Shown piece by piece: positions 8,634 to 17,146 of a DNA stretch of 64,000 nt (positions are counted from its first letter, which is position 1; each line of letters begins with the position of its first letter). The position numbers and the translations under genes are program-made. Source of the DNA: Meridianimarinicoccus roseus (GTDB lineage Bacteria; Pseudomonadota; Alphaproteobacteria; Rhodobacterales; Rhodobacteraceae); contig NZ_QGKU01000033.1 in assembly GCF_003172915.1 (NCBI RefSeq), positions 62,001-126,000 on the forward strand, read 5' to 3'. The notes below the pieces were generated by a model that was not told where the DNA came from, ran no database searches, and saw only the letters and a list, made by a program, of their open reading frames with translations.

Positions 8634-9437
8634 ATGGAAGGCACCGCACTGCCCGGCCTCGGCCTGTCGGAACTGGTCGGCCTGCTGTTGCAGTTCCTGT
8701 TCTCGATGCTGCGGGTCGGCGGATTCCTGATCGCCGCACCGCTGTTCGGCAGCCGGTTCATCCCGTTGCCGGTGCGGATCATGGCGTCGGTCGTGCTCAG
8801 CCTGCCGGTCTTCGCGCAGGTGCAGATGCCGCCGCCCGAAGAACTGGCGACGCTGTCTGCGGTGCCGATGGTGATGACGGAACTCGTGATCGGCGTGTCG
8901 GCCGGCCTGCTGCTGACGATCCTGTTCGGCGCTGCGGCGGTCGCGGGCGACCGGATCGCCACGACGGCGGGGCTCGGCTTTGCCAGCCAGGTTGACCCGT
9001 CCTCGGGGGGGCAGACCCCGGTCGTCAGCCAGATCTTCATGCTGTTCATGCTAGCGCTGTTTCTTGCCGAGGACGGGCACCTCGCCGCGCTGCGCATCGT
9101 GCTGGAAAGCTACGTGATCGCCCCGGCGGGCGCGCCGGTCGATCTTGCCGTGCTGATCGCTGCGGGCACGACCGCGGCCGGGCAGATGTTCCTCGTAGGG
9201 ATGCAGCTGATGCTGCCCGCGGTGTCCGTTCTGCTGCTGGTAAACCTCGTGATTGGCGTCGTCACGCGCTCCGCGCCGCAACTGAACATTTTTTCCTTCG
9301 GCTTTCCGATGACCCTCATGGTTGGCATCGGGATGCTTTTCCTTGGCGCTCCGACGCTCGGCACCGCGATGCTGCAACTGGGCCTCGACGCGACGGACGC
9401 GCTGACCGCGATGATGGGGGCGCTGGCCAATGGCTGA
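8634..9437 (+). CDS. fliR: Flagellar export gate protein FliR
   Basis: This is a 267-residue polytopic protein. FliR family features are the early RVGGFLIAAPLFGSRFIP block, the DPSSGGQTPVVSQ loop, and the late VTRSAPQLNIFSFGFPMTL segment. It completes the FliPQR gate. It starts 4 bases after fliQ and overlaps flhB by 8 bases. Confidence 0.96.
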   Translation: MEGTALPGLGLSELVGLLLQFLFSMLRVGGFLIAAPLFGSRFIPLPVRIMASVVLSLPVFAQVQMPPPEELATLSAVPMVMTELVIGVSAGLLLTILFGAAAVAGDRIATTAGLGFASQVDPSSGGQTPVVSQIFMLFMLALFLAEDGHLAALRIVLESYVIAPAGAPVDLAVLIAAGTTAAGQMFLVGMQLMLPAVSVLLLVNLVIGVVTRSAPQLNIFSFGFPMTLMVGIGMLFLGAPTLGTAMLQLGLDATDALTAMMGALANG

Positions 9438-10587
9438 GGGCGACGACGGTCAGGAAAAGACAGAAGAACCGACCCCGAAGAAACGCCAGGACGCGCGCGA
9501 CAAGGGGCAGATCGCAACCTCGAAGGAAATGTTCGTGTTCGGCGGCATGGCCGGCGCGACGGCGATGCTGGCGCTGTCCAAGGGGATAATGCCCTGGCTC
9601 GTGGGCGAATGGGCGCAGTTCTTCACCTTCACAGATGCCGACCATCTGGAAACGCTGATCCTGGCCAAACTGGGCGTCGCGTTCTGGCAGACGCTGCTGA
9701 TCCCGCTGGTGATCGGGCTGCCGCTTCTGGCGATGATCGGGCTGATGCAGGCAGCGGTTGGGGGTCTTGTGTTCGCGCCCGACGCGCTGGGTTTCAAGCC
9801 CGAGAAGATCGACCCTCTGAAGGGCCTTCAGCGCATGGTGTCGATGCAGTCGCTCGTCGAACTGGGCAAGGCGCTGCTGAAGGTGGTGCTGCTGGTGACG
9901 GCGGCGGGCGCGGTGCTGATGCCCCTGCTGCCGGTGCTGGACCGGACCCTCACCATGGCGCCGGGCGACGCCGCGGCGGTGATGGGCGACGGGATGATCC
10001 GTCTGCTGACAGCGATGACACTTGCGCTGGCGGTGGTCGGCGGCGTGGATCTGGCGTGGCAGTTGCACAGCACCACCAAGAAGCTGCGAATGTCCCGCCA
10101 GGAGATCAAGGACGAGATGAAGCAATCGGAAGGCTCGCCCGAGGTGAAGGGACAGCTGCGCCGTCTGCAGATGGAAGCTTCGCGCAAGGGGGCGCAGCGC
10201 CAGAAGGCGCTTGCCGATGTGCCGAACGCGACGACGATCATCACCAACCCGGTGCATTTCGCGGTCGCCCTGCGCTATGTACCCGACCAGCCGGGCGCGC
10301 CGACCATCCTCGCGCTGGGTCGCGGGCCGATGGCGCACGAGATCATTGCGCGCGGCAAGGCCGCCGGGGTCACCGTGCTCCAAGCCCCGCCGCTTGCGCG
10401 AGCGCTGTATTTCACCGGAGAGATCGGAGCCGAAATCTCGGACCAGCTCTACACCGCCGTCGCCGCCGTGCTGGCGCATGTCTACCGGCTCGACAACGGC
10501 ATCGGCAGCGAAATACCCCAGATCGACCTGCCCGACGGCTTGATGCTGGACGAATTCGGCCACCCCCTGAACGGAGCGCAAACATGA
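9430..10587 (+). CDS. flhB: Flagellar export switch protein FlhB (variant NPVH cleavage motif)
   Basis: FlhB gates export and switches substrate class after autocleavage. The 385-residue protein opens with the family signature EKTEEPTPKKRQDARDKGQ. Membrane helices follow, then the linker RMSRQEIKDEMKQSEGSPEVK and the cytoplasmic domain. The cleavage site usually reads NPTH; here it is NPVH (residues 273-276), followed by FAVALRY. Asn and Pro, between which cleavage occurs, are kept. It overlaps fliR upstream and a small membrane protein downstream. Confidence 0.95.
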   Translation: MAEGDDGQEKTEEPTPKKRQDARDKGQIATSKEMFVFGGMAGATAMLALSKGIMPWLVGEWAQFFTFTDADHLETLILAKLGVAFWQTLLIPLVIGLPLLAMIGLMQAAVGGLVFAPDALGFKPEKIDPLKGLQRMVSMQSLVELGKALLKVVLLVTAAGAVLMPLLPVLDRTLTMAPGDAAAVMGDGMIRLLTAMTLALAVVGGVDLAWQLHSTTKKLRMSRQEIKDEMKQSEGSPEVKGQLRRLQMEASRKGAQRQKALADVPNATTIITNPVHFAVALRYVPDQPGAPTILALGRGPMAHEIIARGKAAGVTVLQAPPLARALYFTGEIGAEISDQLYTAVAAVLAHVYRLDNGIGSEIPQIDLPDGLMLDEFGHPLNGAQT

Positions 10588-10799
10588 AACAGACAGGCCA
10601 TCGCAGCACCGGCGACATGATTTCGACCGTGGTCTTCGCGGGCATGGCGCTGATCCTCGGAAGCGAGGCAGCGTCTGGTACCGGCCCGGTCTGGCGCGAC
10701 GCGCTGCTGGGGCTGACCGCGCTGGCGTCACTGCTGGGCGCGCTGCGCTTCCCTCTGGCCGCGCTGACGGCCCGGCTGCGCGGCGACGAGGACACCTGA
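10584..10799 (+). CDS. Small membrane protein coupled to flhB
   Basis: The 71-residue ORF has an ATG overlapping the flhB stop (ATGA). The product has two hydrophobic segments (about residues 11-26 and 38-60) and a basic, then acidic, C-terminal tail. No known domain is recognised. The overlap suggests it is translated with flhB, so a role in flagellar export or membrane assembly is possible, but this is inference from position only. It is the last ORF of the flagellar run. Confidence 0.5.
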   Translation: MKQTGHRSTGDMISTVVFAGMALILGSEAASGTGPVWRDALLGLTALASLLGALRFPLAALTARLRGDEDT

Positions 10800-10923
10800 G
10801 ACGACCCGGCGCGCAATTGGCACGGCGGGTCAACGGGCTGTTACGGACGGTCATGGCGATCGCGCGGCGGCGCGGATACTGCCGCAAGCGTCACTTATGA
10901 CCAACCCATTCCGAGGTAACCCA

Positions 10924-11568
10924 ATGAGCTTCTTCGCACGCAGCGCCGCCGCACTGGCCGCGGCCCTCCTTCTATCGCAGCCCGCCACCGCCGAGCCGGG
11001 CTTTTACGCAGGCGCCTTTCTGGGCATCGTCTGGAACGGCGACCAGACGCTGGACGGGGCCGCCGGCGCGCCCGAGGTCTCGCTTGAGGAAGGCGGTGAT
11101 CTGAGCGTCTTCGCCGGCTACAATTTTGGCGCTGTCGGTCCGGCCGGGTCGTTGCGGACCGAACTTCAGTTCTCGGGCCGCGCTGCGGACGTCAAGCGGA
11201 TCACCGGCGGCGCCGGACCCGTCACCGGCACGTTCGAGGAAGGCGCGGCCTTCGTGAACGTGCTGTATGACTTCGATCACACCGGAACCCGCTTCGTGCC
11301 CTATGTCGGCGCCGGGTTCGGCCATGCCGAATTGGGCTACAAGAACTACGGCACCGCGGGTGGCCAGGTGCTGGACGGCACGGACGAGGTCTGGGGCGCG
11401 CAAGCGATCGCCGGTCTGGGCTACGACGTGTCCGAAAAGGTTCGGATCTTCGCCGATTACCGCTACCGCGACTACAGGCAGTCACGCGTCGCAACCACAA
11501 CCGGCGGCGCGGCGCGGGTCGACGCAGACTCGGCCAGTCTGAACCTTGGCTTCCTCTACGCGTTCTGA
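10924..11568 (+). CDS. Outer-membrane beta-barrel protein (opacity/OmpW-like)
   Basis: The 214-residue protein has a signal peptide ending near ATAEP. Alternating beta-strand sequence ends in an aromatic residue (NLGFLYAF), the classic outer-membrane insertion signal. Blocks such as YAGAFLGIVW, FAGYNFG, FVPYVGAGFGHAELGY and IFADYRYRDYR match 8-stranded opacity or porin-type barrels. The ATG at 10924 is preceded by GAGG 8 bases upstream; an in-frame ATG at 10897 is less suitable. Its substrate or role cannot be read from the sequence. It stands alone between the flagellar operon and a small ORF. Confidence 0.75.
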   Translation: MSFFARSAAALAAALLLSQPATAEPGFYAGAFLGIVWNGDQTLDGAAGAPEVSLEEGGDLSVFAGYNFGAVGPAGSLRTELQFSGRAADVKRITGGAGPVTGTFEEGAAFVNVLYDFDHTGTRFVPYVGAGFGHAELGYKNYGTAGGQVLDGTDEVWGAQAIAGLGYDVSEKVRIFADYRYRDYRQSRVATTTGGAARVDADSASLNLGFLYAF

Positions 11569-11835
11569 CCCGTCGCGGCGAGTATGCCCGCCCGCACCGC
11601 TTGGGAGCGGCCCCGCATGGGCCGCCCCCTACTTTAGGCCAGCCGACACTACCAAAGTCAGGGCCAATGCGCTTTGGAGTATCTTCTCGCTATGCGTGTG
11701 CATACTTCTGGAGGGCAGCGCTGGCCGAATACCTTGCGCAGGACCGACTTCCTGCCATTAAATCGGCCATCCATCTTCCCGTTAAAATTAATGCGAACGA
11801 CAGGGTTCGCTTCTTTTTGACGAGGGACATGGGAC
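11569..11835. other. Intergenic region with a short stem-loop
   Basis: This gap follows the barrel gene. A 7-bp GC stem (GCGGCCC at 11607-11613 with GGGCCGC at 11619-11625, 5-base loop) may end the barrel transcript, but it has no T-run. The rest becomes AT-richer near 11757-11795 and may hold the promoter of the next small gene. No RNA gene or repeat is apparent. Confidence 0.3.
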
Positions 11836-12063
11836 ATGCACGATGACTTGCCTGACACTCCGAACCCGTCTTTGCTATCGCCAGTGGCGCTGGTGGCCAT
11901 GGATGGGGCACTGACCCTTGCGCTGGTCTGGATCTTCAAGTCTTGGGCGCTGAGCTGGGGTGCTGCGCTTCTTCTGGGCTGGATCTGCGGCGCTTTTCTG
12001 ACGGTCGGCATCATGTTCGCCGCCGCGGTCGCGTCTGAACAGACAACCGACAACGACGCCTGA
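11836..12063 (+). CDS. Small hypothetical membrane protein
   Basis: The 75-residue ORF encodes an acidic N-terminus, two strongly hydrophobic helices (about residues 16-34 and 40-64) and an acidic tail. A purine-rich GAGGGACATGGGAC stretch precedes the ATG. No family is recognised. Composition and the sensible two-helix topology favour a real gene, but the evidence is modest. Confidence 0.45.
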   Translation: MHDDLPDTPNPSLLSPVALVAMDGALTLALVWIFKSWALSWGAALLLGWICGAFLTVGIMFAAAVASEQTTDNDA

Positions 12064-12162
12064 AACCCAGGCGCGGGTCGGGGCTGCACACCCAGCACCC
12101 GCCCCACCTTTGCACTGATGGCTGGCGCGTGCGCGCGACAGCCGAACTGAAACGCCGCGCCC

Positions 12163-12819
12163 CTATTCTGCGGCGGATTTCAGGCTGGCCATAAGGTGAT
12201 GGAATTTCTCTCCCTGCACCGCGACATGCTCGCGCAGCAGGCGCGCCGCGGCCTCCGCGTCGGCATCGGTCAGGGCCTTCACGATGCCTTCGTGTTCCGA
12301 CATGGACTGCATCAGGCGTCCGCGCAATTGCAATTGCACCCGGCGGAACGGCTTCAGCCGCCGGTGAAGGCGCGATGCCTCGCCCTCCAGGAAGGCATTG
12401 CCGGACTGGCGATAGATGATGTGATGGAAGCGTTCGTTCTCGCGGTAATAGGCGTCGGTCTCACCCGCCTCTACGGCCTCGCGGCAGCGAGCGTTCGCGT
12501 CGTTCAGAGCAGCCAGCGCGTCATCGCTTATCCGGGAAGAGGCAAGGCGCCCGCAGATGCCCTCGAACTCGGCCATCACCTCGAACATGTCCATCAGTTC
12601 GACGATGCCGGGCTGACGCACGAAGACGCCGCGGCGGGGTATCGCCTCAACCAGTCCGGACAACGCAAGTCGCTGGAAAGCCTCGCGGATCGGGGTCCGG
12701 GACACACCGAACCGTTCGGCAAGCCGATGCTCGTCCAGCCGGTCCCCATCGGAGAATTCCCCGCTGAAGATCAGCCCTTCAAGCGTTTCCGCAATCCTGT
12801 CGGCACGACGCATTTCCAT
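12163..12819 (-). CDS. matR: GntR/FCD-family repressor of malonate genes (MatR-like)
   Basis: The 218-residue protein has an N-terminal winged helix typical of GntR (LAERFGVSRTPIREAFQRLALSG). A C-terminal all-helical FCD ligand domain follows, with the metal/ligand residues of FENERFHHIIYRQSGN-like segments and EHEGIVKAL...REHV. It is transcribed divergently from a malonate TRAP/decarboxylase/synthetase operon. The intergenic region holds a TTGTATACAA palindrome resembling the published MatR operator of Rhizobium. The start at 12819 places the usual short lead before the helix-turn-helix. Upstream in-frame ATGs at 12882 and 12927 would run through the operator. It probably represses matPQMAB when malonate or malonyl-CoA is absent. 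Confidence 0.8.
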   Translation of the reverse strand: MEMRRADRIAETLEGLIFSGEFSDGDRLDEHRLAERFGVSRTPIREAFQRLALSGLVEAIPRRGVFVRQPGIVELMDMFEVMAEFEGICGRLASSRISDDALAALNDANARCREAVEAGETDAYYRENERFHHIIYRQSGNAFLEGEASRLHRRLKPFRRVQLQLRGRLMQSMSEHEGIVKALTDADAEAAARLLREHVAVQGEKFHHLMASLKSAAE

Positions 12820-12823
12820 GCCA

Positions 12824-12837
12824 ATATGTATACGCTC
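12824..12837. promoter_or_regulatory. Candidate second MatR operator (GTATAC core)
   Basis: A TGTATAC core (12827-12833) lies just upstream of the matR start. Its GTATAC centre is 41 bp, about four helical turns, from the centre of the perfect site at 12867-12876. This suggests two dimers on one DNA face, giving autoregulation and operon repression. Confidence 0.45.
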
Positions 12838-12866
12838 AAGCCCTTTTTCGTGCAAGAGAGCAAATC

Positions 12867-12876
12867 TTGTATACAA
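12867..12876. promoter_or_regulatory. MatR operator palindrome TTGTATACAA
   Basis: A perfect 10-bp palindrome sits in the matR-matP intergenic region, within the context TCTTGTATACAA. It matches the shape of the MatR site described in Rhizobium leguminosarum (TCTTGTA/TACACGA). A TTGACT -35-like hexamer starts at 12882, so a bound repressor would sit at the edge of the matP promoter. Confidence 0.65.
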
Positions 12877-12965
12877 AAACATTGACTCACGGTGCAAAGA
12901 CGTCAATTCTTGGGATGCAGCGCCCAAAGAGGCGCGGTCAACTGTTCAGGGAGGACAATCAGACC

Positions 12966-13946
12966 ATGACCAGGACATTTCTGTCTGCCACCACGGCACT
13001 CGCGCTGATCGCTGGCGCGGCGCAAGCCACCGAACTGCGCCTGTCGCACCAGTGGTCCAATCAGGACGTGCGCCACGCCGTGGCCCAGATCGTCGCCGAC
13101 GAGGTAGCCGCAGCTGAGGTGGATCTCGATATCCGCATCTTCGGCTCGCAATCGCTGTTCAAGGCGCGCGAGCAGTACACGCCTCTGTCGCGCGGTCAGC
13201 TCGACATGACGGTGCTGCCGCTCAGCTACGCAGGCGGGCAGCGCCCCGAATACAACCTTACGCTTATGCCCGGGCTCGTGAAGAACCACGACCACGCCGC
13301 GCGCCTGAACGAAAGCCCGTTCATGGAAAGCATCGAGGCAACGCTGGCCGAAGATGACGTCATGGTGCTGGTGCACGGCTATCTCGCCGGCGGCTTCGCT
13401 GGCAAGGAAGGCTGCATGACCGCGCCCGAGGACGTCAACGGCGCGCAGATGCGCGCGGCGGGCAAGGCGTTCGAGCAAATGCTGGCAGGCGCCGGCGCTT
13501 CCATCGCGTCGATGGCCAGCTCGGAAATCTACAACGCGATGCAAACCGGCGTTCTGGATGGCGCGAACACCTCGTCCTCGTCCTTCGTGTCCTACCGGAT
13601 CTACGAACAGGTGGCGTGCTACACCCCGCCGGGCGACTATGCGCTGTGGTTCATGTATCAGCCGCTGCTGATGAACAAATCCACCTTCGACGGGCTGACC
13701 GAAGCGCAGCAGGCCGCGCTGATGGCCGGTGCCGAGAAAGCGCAGGCCTACTACCTCGAAGAAGCCAAGAAGGAAGACGCGGAATCGCGCCGCGTGTTCG
13801 AGGAAGCCGGCGTGGAAATCCGCGACATGACAGAGGCGGAGTTCAACGCTTGGCGCGCGCTGGCGCAGGAGACGTCTTATCCGGCCTTCGTGCAGGACAC
13901 GCCCGGCGGCCAGGCGCTGCTGGACATGGCGCTCGCAGTCGAGTGA
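12966..13946 (+). CDS. matP: TRAP transporter substrate-binding protein, probably for malonate
   Basis: DctP-type periplasmic receptor of 326 residues. The signal peptide ends near AQATE. Family blocks include LSHQWSNQDVRHAVAQIVADEV, the SQSLFKAREQYTPLSRGQLDM region and MASSEIYNAMQTGVLDGANTS. The ATG at 12966 has a strong GGGAGGA site; a longer in-frame ORF from 12867 overlaps the operator and is rejected. It is first in a plus-strand run with both TRAP permeases, malonyl-CoA decarboxylase and malonyl-CoA synthetase, so malonate is the likely ligand. A stem-loop after it may raise its dose over the membrane subunits. Confidence 0.88.
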   Translation: MTRTFLSATTALALIAGAAQATELRLSHQWSNQDVRHAVAQIVADEVAAAEVDLDIRIFGSQSLFKAREQYTPLSRGQLDMTVLPLSYAGGQRPEYNLTLMPGLVKNHDHAARLNESPFMESIEATLAEDDVMVLVHGYLAGGFAGKEGCMTAPEDVNGAQMRAAGKAFEQMLAGAGASIASMASSEIYNAMQTGVLDGANTSSSSFVSYRIYEQVACYTPPGDYALWFMYQPLLMNKSTFDGLTEAQQAALMAGAEKAQAYYLEEAKKEDAESRRVFEEAGVEIRDMTEAEFNAWRALAQETSYPAFVQDTPGGQALLDMALAVE

Positions 13947-13966
13947 CGCCCGCCTGACCGACGACA

Positions 13967-13989
13967 CGCGGGGGCCTTGCGCCCCCGCG
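13967..13989 (+). other. Intercistronic stem-loop between matP and matQ
   Basis: Perfect 9-bp GC stem (13967-13975 with 13981-13989) and a 5-base loop, not followed by a T-run. Its place right after the binding-protein gene suits a 3'-stabiliser or partial attenuator that keeps matP mRNA more abundant than the permease mRNA. Confidence 0.6.
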
Positions 13990-14029
13990 CTTCAACGGAA
14001 ATTAGAACCAGATAGAAAGAGGGCGCGCC

Positions 14030-14578
14030 ATGGCGACCCATAGTTCCGCCACCGTCGCACGGACGGGCGGTAACCCTTTTCTGCGTGCCGTCGCTGCAGT
14101 ATCGACCGTTGCCGGCTGGTGCGCGGCAGCGATGATCGTCGCGGCAGTGGGCATCACCTGCCAGATGATTTTCGTGCGCTTCGTGCTGAACGGATCGACC
14201 ATCTGGCAGACCGAGGCAGTGATCTACCTGATGATCGCGGCCACGCTGATCGGCCTGTCCTACGTGCAACGCCTGCGCGGGCATGTGAACGTGGATCTGA
14301 TACCGCTGCTATTGCCGATGCCGGCGCGCCGCGCACTGGCGATGCTGACGCTGGGCCTGTCGATCGCCATCATCGCGGTCATGCTATTCTACGGATACGA
14401 GTTCTGGCACTTCGCCTGGGAACGCGGCTGGCGGTCTGACACCGTCTGGGGGCCAAAACTCTGGATCCCCTACCTGTCTCTGCCGCTCGGACTCGGGCTG
14501 CTGCTGCTGCAATTGGTGGCCGATTTCGTGGCGCTTGTGCTGCGCATCGACACACCCTTCGGACTGGAGGCCGACTGA
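14030..14578 (+). CDS. matQ: TRAP transporter small permease subunit
   Basis: DctQ-type protein of 182 residues with four membrane helices. The family pattern appears as MIFVRFVLNGSTIWQTEAVIYL, followed by VQRLRGHVNVDLI. It pairs with the large DctM-type subunit, whose start overlaps its stop. Ligand assignment to malonate comes from the neighbouring decarboxylase and synthetase genes. Confidence 0.88.
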   Translation: MATHSSATVARTGGNPFLRAVAAVSTVAGWCAAAMIVAAVGITCQMIFVRFVLNGSTIWQTEAVIYLMIAATLIGLSYVQRLRGHVNVDLIPLLLPMPARRALAMLTLGLSIAIIAVMLFYGYEFWHFAWERGWRSDTVWGPKLWIPYLSLPLGLGLLLLQLVADFVALVLRIDTPFGLEAD

Positions 14579-15894
14579 TGGATCCGCTCACACTTGGGGG
14601 GCTGGTCGCGCTTGCCACCATTCTCGTACTGTTCTCAGGCGTTTCGGTGGCGGTCGGCCTGCTGATCGTGTCGGCCGGCTTCCTGATCGTGTTCGACGGA
14701 ATGCGGTCGCTTGAACTGATGCCGGAAATCCTGTTCGGCAAGCTCGATAATTTCGCGCTGCTGTCGATCCCAATGTTCATCATCATGGGCGCTTCCATCG
14801 CTTCGACCCGCGCGGGCGCCGACCTTTACGAGGCGCTGGAGCGCTGGCTGACGCGCGTTCCGGGCGGGCTGGTCATCTCCAACCTGGGGGCCTGTGCCCT
14901 GTTCTCGGCGATGTCGGGCTCCAGCCCGGCGACCTGCGCCGCCATCGGAAAGATGGGCATCCCCGAAATGCGCAAACGCGGCTACCCCGACGGGATCGCC
15001 GCCGGATCCATCGCAGCGGGTGGCACGCTGGGCATCCTGATCCCACCCTCGGTCACAATGATCGTCTATGGCATCGCCACTGAAACCTCCATCGGGCGAC
15101 TGTTTCTCGCCGGTGTGATTCCGGGCCTTCTGCTGGTGGCGCTGTTCATGGGATGGTCGCTGTATGCGACGTGGAAGTCCGGCAACACCGCCGTGCTGTC
15201 GGCACGAAGCTACAGCTGGCGCGAGCGGCTGGAGATCCTGCCCCGCGTGATCCCCTTCATCATCATCATCGTCGGTGTTCTCTATGCCATGTACGGCGGG
15301 ATCGCGACGCCGTCCGAAACCGCCGCCGTCGGCGCGCTGCTGTGCCTGATGATCGCCATGGTGATATACAGCCTGTGGTCGCCCCGCGCGCTGTGGGTCG
15401 TGTTGCGCGACAGCACCCGCGAGAGCGTCATGATCCTGTTCATCATCGCGGCTGCGGGCGTGTTCTCGTACATGCTCTCGTCGCTCTTCATCACGCAGAG
15501 CATCGCAGCCTGGATCGGCGAGCTGGAGGCGAACCGCTGGGTGATCATGTTCGCCATCAACATTTTCCTTCTGGTCGCGGGCTTCTTCCTGCCCCCCGTG
15601 GCGGTCATCCTGATGGCAGCGCCGATTCTGCTGCCGATCATCACCACGGCCGGTTTCGACCCGATCTGGTTCGCCGTGATCCTGACCATCAACATGGAAA
15701 TCGGCCTGATTTCGCCGCCTGTTGGGCTCAATCTCTATGTTATCAACGGAATCGCACCGGATATCTCGCTGCGGACGATCCTGACAGGTTCTCTGCCCTT
15801 CGTCGCGTGCATGGTCCTTGCTATCATCATCCTGTGTGTATTTCCCGGGCTGGCGACCTGGCTGCCCGACCTTGTGATGGGGCCTGCGTTTTGA
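14578..15894 (+). CDS. matM: TRAP transporter large permease subunit
   Basis: DctM-type 438-residue membrane protein with about 12 helices. Family blocks seen are SIPMFIIMGASIASTRAGADLYEALERW, GSSPATCAAIGKMGIPEM, AAGGTLGILIPPSV and EIGLISPPVGLNLYVING. It forms the sodium-coupled transport channel with matQ. Its ATG shares bases with the matQ stop. The malonyl-CoA decarboxylase start is 2 bases after its stop. Confidence 0.93.
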   Translation: MDPLTLGGLVALATILVLFSGVSVAVGLLIVSAGFLIVFDGMRSLELMPEILFGKLDNFALLSIPMFIIMGASIASTRAGADLYEALERWLTRVPGGLVISNLGACALFSAMSGSSPATCAAIGKMGIPEMRKRGYPDGIAAGSIAAGGTLGILIPPSVTMIVYGIATETSIGRLFLAGVIPGLLLVALFMGWSLYATWKSGNTAVLSARSYSWRERLEILPRVIPFIIIIVGVLYAMYGGIATPSETAAVGALLCLMIAMVIYSLWSPRALWVVLRDSTRESVMILFIIAAAGVFSYMLSSLFITQSIAAWIGELEANRWVIMFAINIFLLVAGFFLPPVAVILMAAPILLPIITTAGFDPIWFAVILTINMEIGLISPPVGLNLYVINGIAPDISLRTILTGSLPFVACMVLAIIILCVFPGLATWLPDLVMGPAF

Positions 15895-15896
15895 AT

Positions 15897-17135
15897 ATGT
15901 TTGCCGACATTCTGTCCTCCGTCTTCGAACGGCGGCAATGGATCTGGGAGAGGCCCCCAAAACCGGGGGCCCGGCTGGACGATCTCGCGCGCACGCTGAT
16001 GGGCAACCGCGGAGAGGCTACGGGCATGGCGCTGGCGCATGATCTGCTGCAAGCCTATGCCGCAAGTTCCCCCGAGGCCCGGCGCGCCTTCTTCGATTTC
16101 GTGATGCACGATCTCGACATCGACGCGGACGCGGTGCGCGCAGCGCTGGCTGCCTATGAGAACGACCCCGGCAAGGCCACCTACCGCGCCTATGCCGAGG
16201 CCGCCGAACCGCGGCGGCAGGAACTGATCCGTCGGCTGAACCAGGTGCCCGGCGGCACCGCACGGCTGGTGGGGATGCGCAGCGACCTGCTGAAAATCCT
16301 GCCGGAGGCGCCGCATCTCGCGCCGCTCGACCTGGATTTCCGGCACCTCTTCGCATCGTGGTTCAACCGGGGCTTCCTCGTGCTACGGCCGATCAACTGG
16401 GAAACCCCGGCGCATCTGCTTGAGAAGATCATCGCTTACGAAGCGGTGCATGCGATCGGAAGCTGGTCTGCGCTGCGGGCCAGGCTCAAACCCGCCGACC
16501 GGCGCTGCTTCGCTTTCTTCCACCCCGCAATGCCGGACGAACCGCTGATCTTCGTCGAAGTCGCGCTGACCCGGGGCATCCCCGGATCGGTGGACCGCTT
16601 GCTTGCCGACGACCGCGACGAGACACGCGCCGCCGATGCCGACACGGCGGTGTTCTATTCCATCTCGAACTGCCAGACCGGGCTGGCGGGCGTGTCCTTC
16701 GGGCACCTTCTGATCAAGCAGGTGGTTGAGGACCTGTCGCGCGCTCTGCCGGGGCTCAAGACCTTCGTGACGCTGTCTCCTGTTCCCGGGCTGGCCGGAT
16801 GGGCGAAACAGACCGGCCAGACACTCGACCCCGCCGCGCCGGACGCGCTGCGCCAGTTGACCGCCCGCTACCTGCTGGAGGCCAAGCGCGGCGAGGAACC
16901 GCGTGATCCGGTGGCGCGATTTCACCTTGGGAATGGCGCGATCCTGCATGCGGTTCACGCCGATGCGGATCTGTCGGAAAAGGGCCGGGCACAGTCCGGC
17001 GGCGCGATGGTCAACTACCTGTACGATCTGCGCAAACTGGCCGAGAACCACGACCGCTACGCCAAGCAGGCCACCATCGCCGCCAGCGCCGATGTGCGCG
17101 CGCTGGCCAAGGCCGCGAAAAAGACCGACGCATAG
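15897..17135 (+). CDS. matA: Malonyl-CoA decarboxylase
   Basis: Converts malonyl-CoA to acetyl-CoA and CO2. The 412-residue protein has the helical N-terminal domain and the GNAT-like catalytic domain. Conserved pieces include FFHPAMPDEPLIFVEVALT, YSISNCQTGLAGVSFGHLLIK and FHLGNGAILHAVHADADLSEKG (residues about 342-363, with the catalytic-region His), then GAMVNYLYD. The ATG at 15897 is the first credible start after matM; a TTG at 15891 is an alternative. With matB it forms the malonate-to-acetyl-CoA route. Confidence 0.95.
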   Translation: MFADILSSVFERRQWIWERPPKPGARLDDLARTLMGNRGEATGMALAHDLLQAYAASSPEARRAFFDFVMHDLDIDADAVRAALAAYENDPGKATYRAYAEAAEPRRQELIRRLNQVPGGTARLVGMRSDLLKILPEAPHLAPLDLDFRHLFASWFNRGFLVLRPINWETPAHLLEKIIAYEAVHAIGSWSALRARLKPADRRCFAFFHPAMPDEPLIFVEVALTRGIPGSVDRLLADDRDETRAADADTAVFYSISNCQTGLAGVSFGHLLIKQVVEDLSRALPGLKTFVTLSPVPGLAGWAKQTGQTLDPAAPDALRQLTARYLLEAKRGEEPRDPVARFHLGNGAILHAVHADADLSEKGRAQSGGAMVNYLYDLRKLAENHDRYAKQATIAASADVRALAKAAKKTDA

Positions 17136-17146
17136 GAAGACCCCAG

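Noticed and set aside
10819-10845. Possible sigma-54 promoter (TGGCACG) before the barrel gene
   Set aside because: The -24-like half is good, but no GC dinucleotide occurs at the required -12 spacing.
14635-15960. 441-codon minus-strand ORF across the TRAP large permease
   Set aside because: Hydrophilic antisense translation rich in Asp, Arg, His and Gln opposite a membrane protein.
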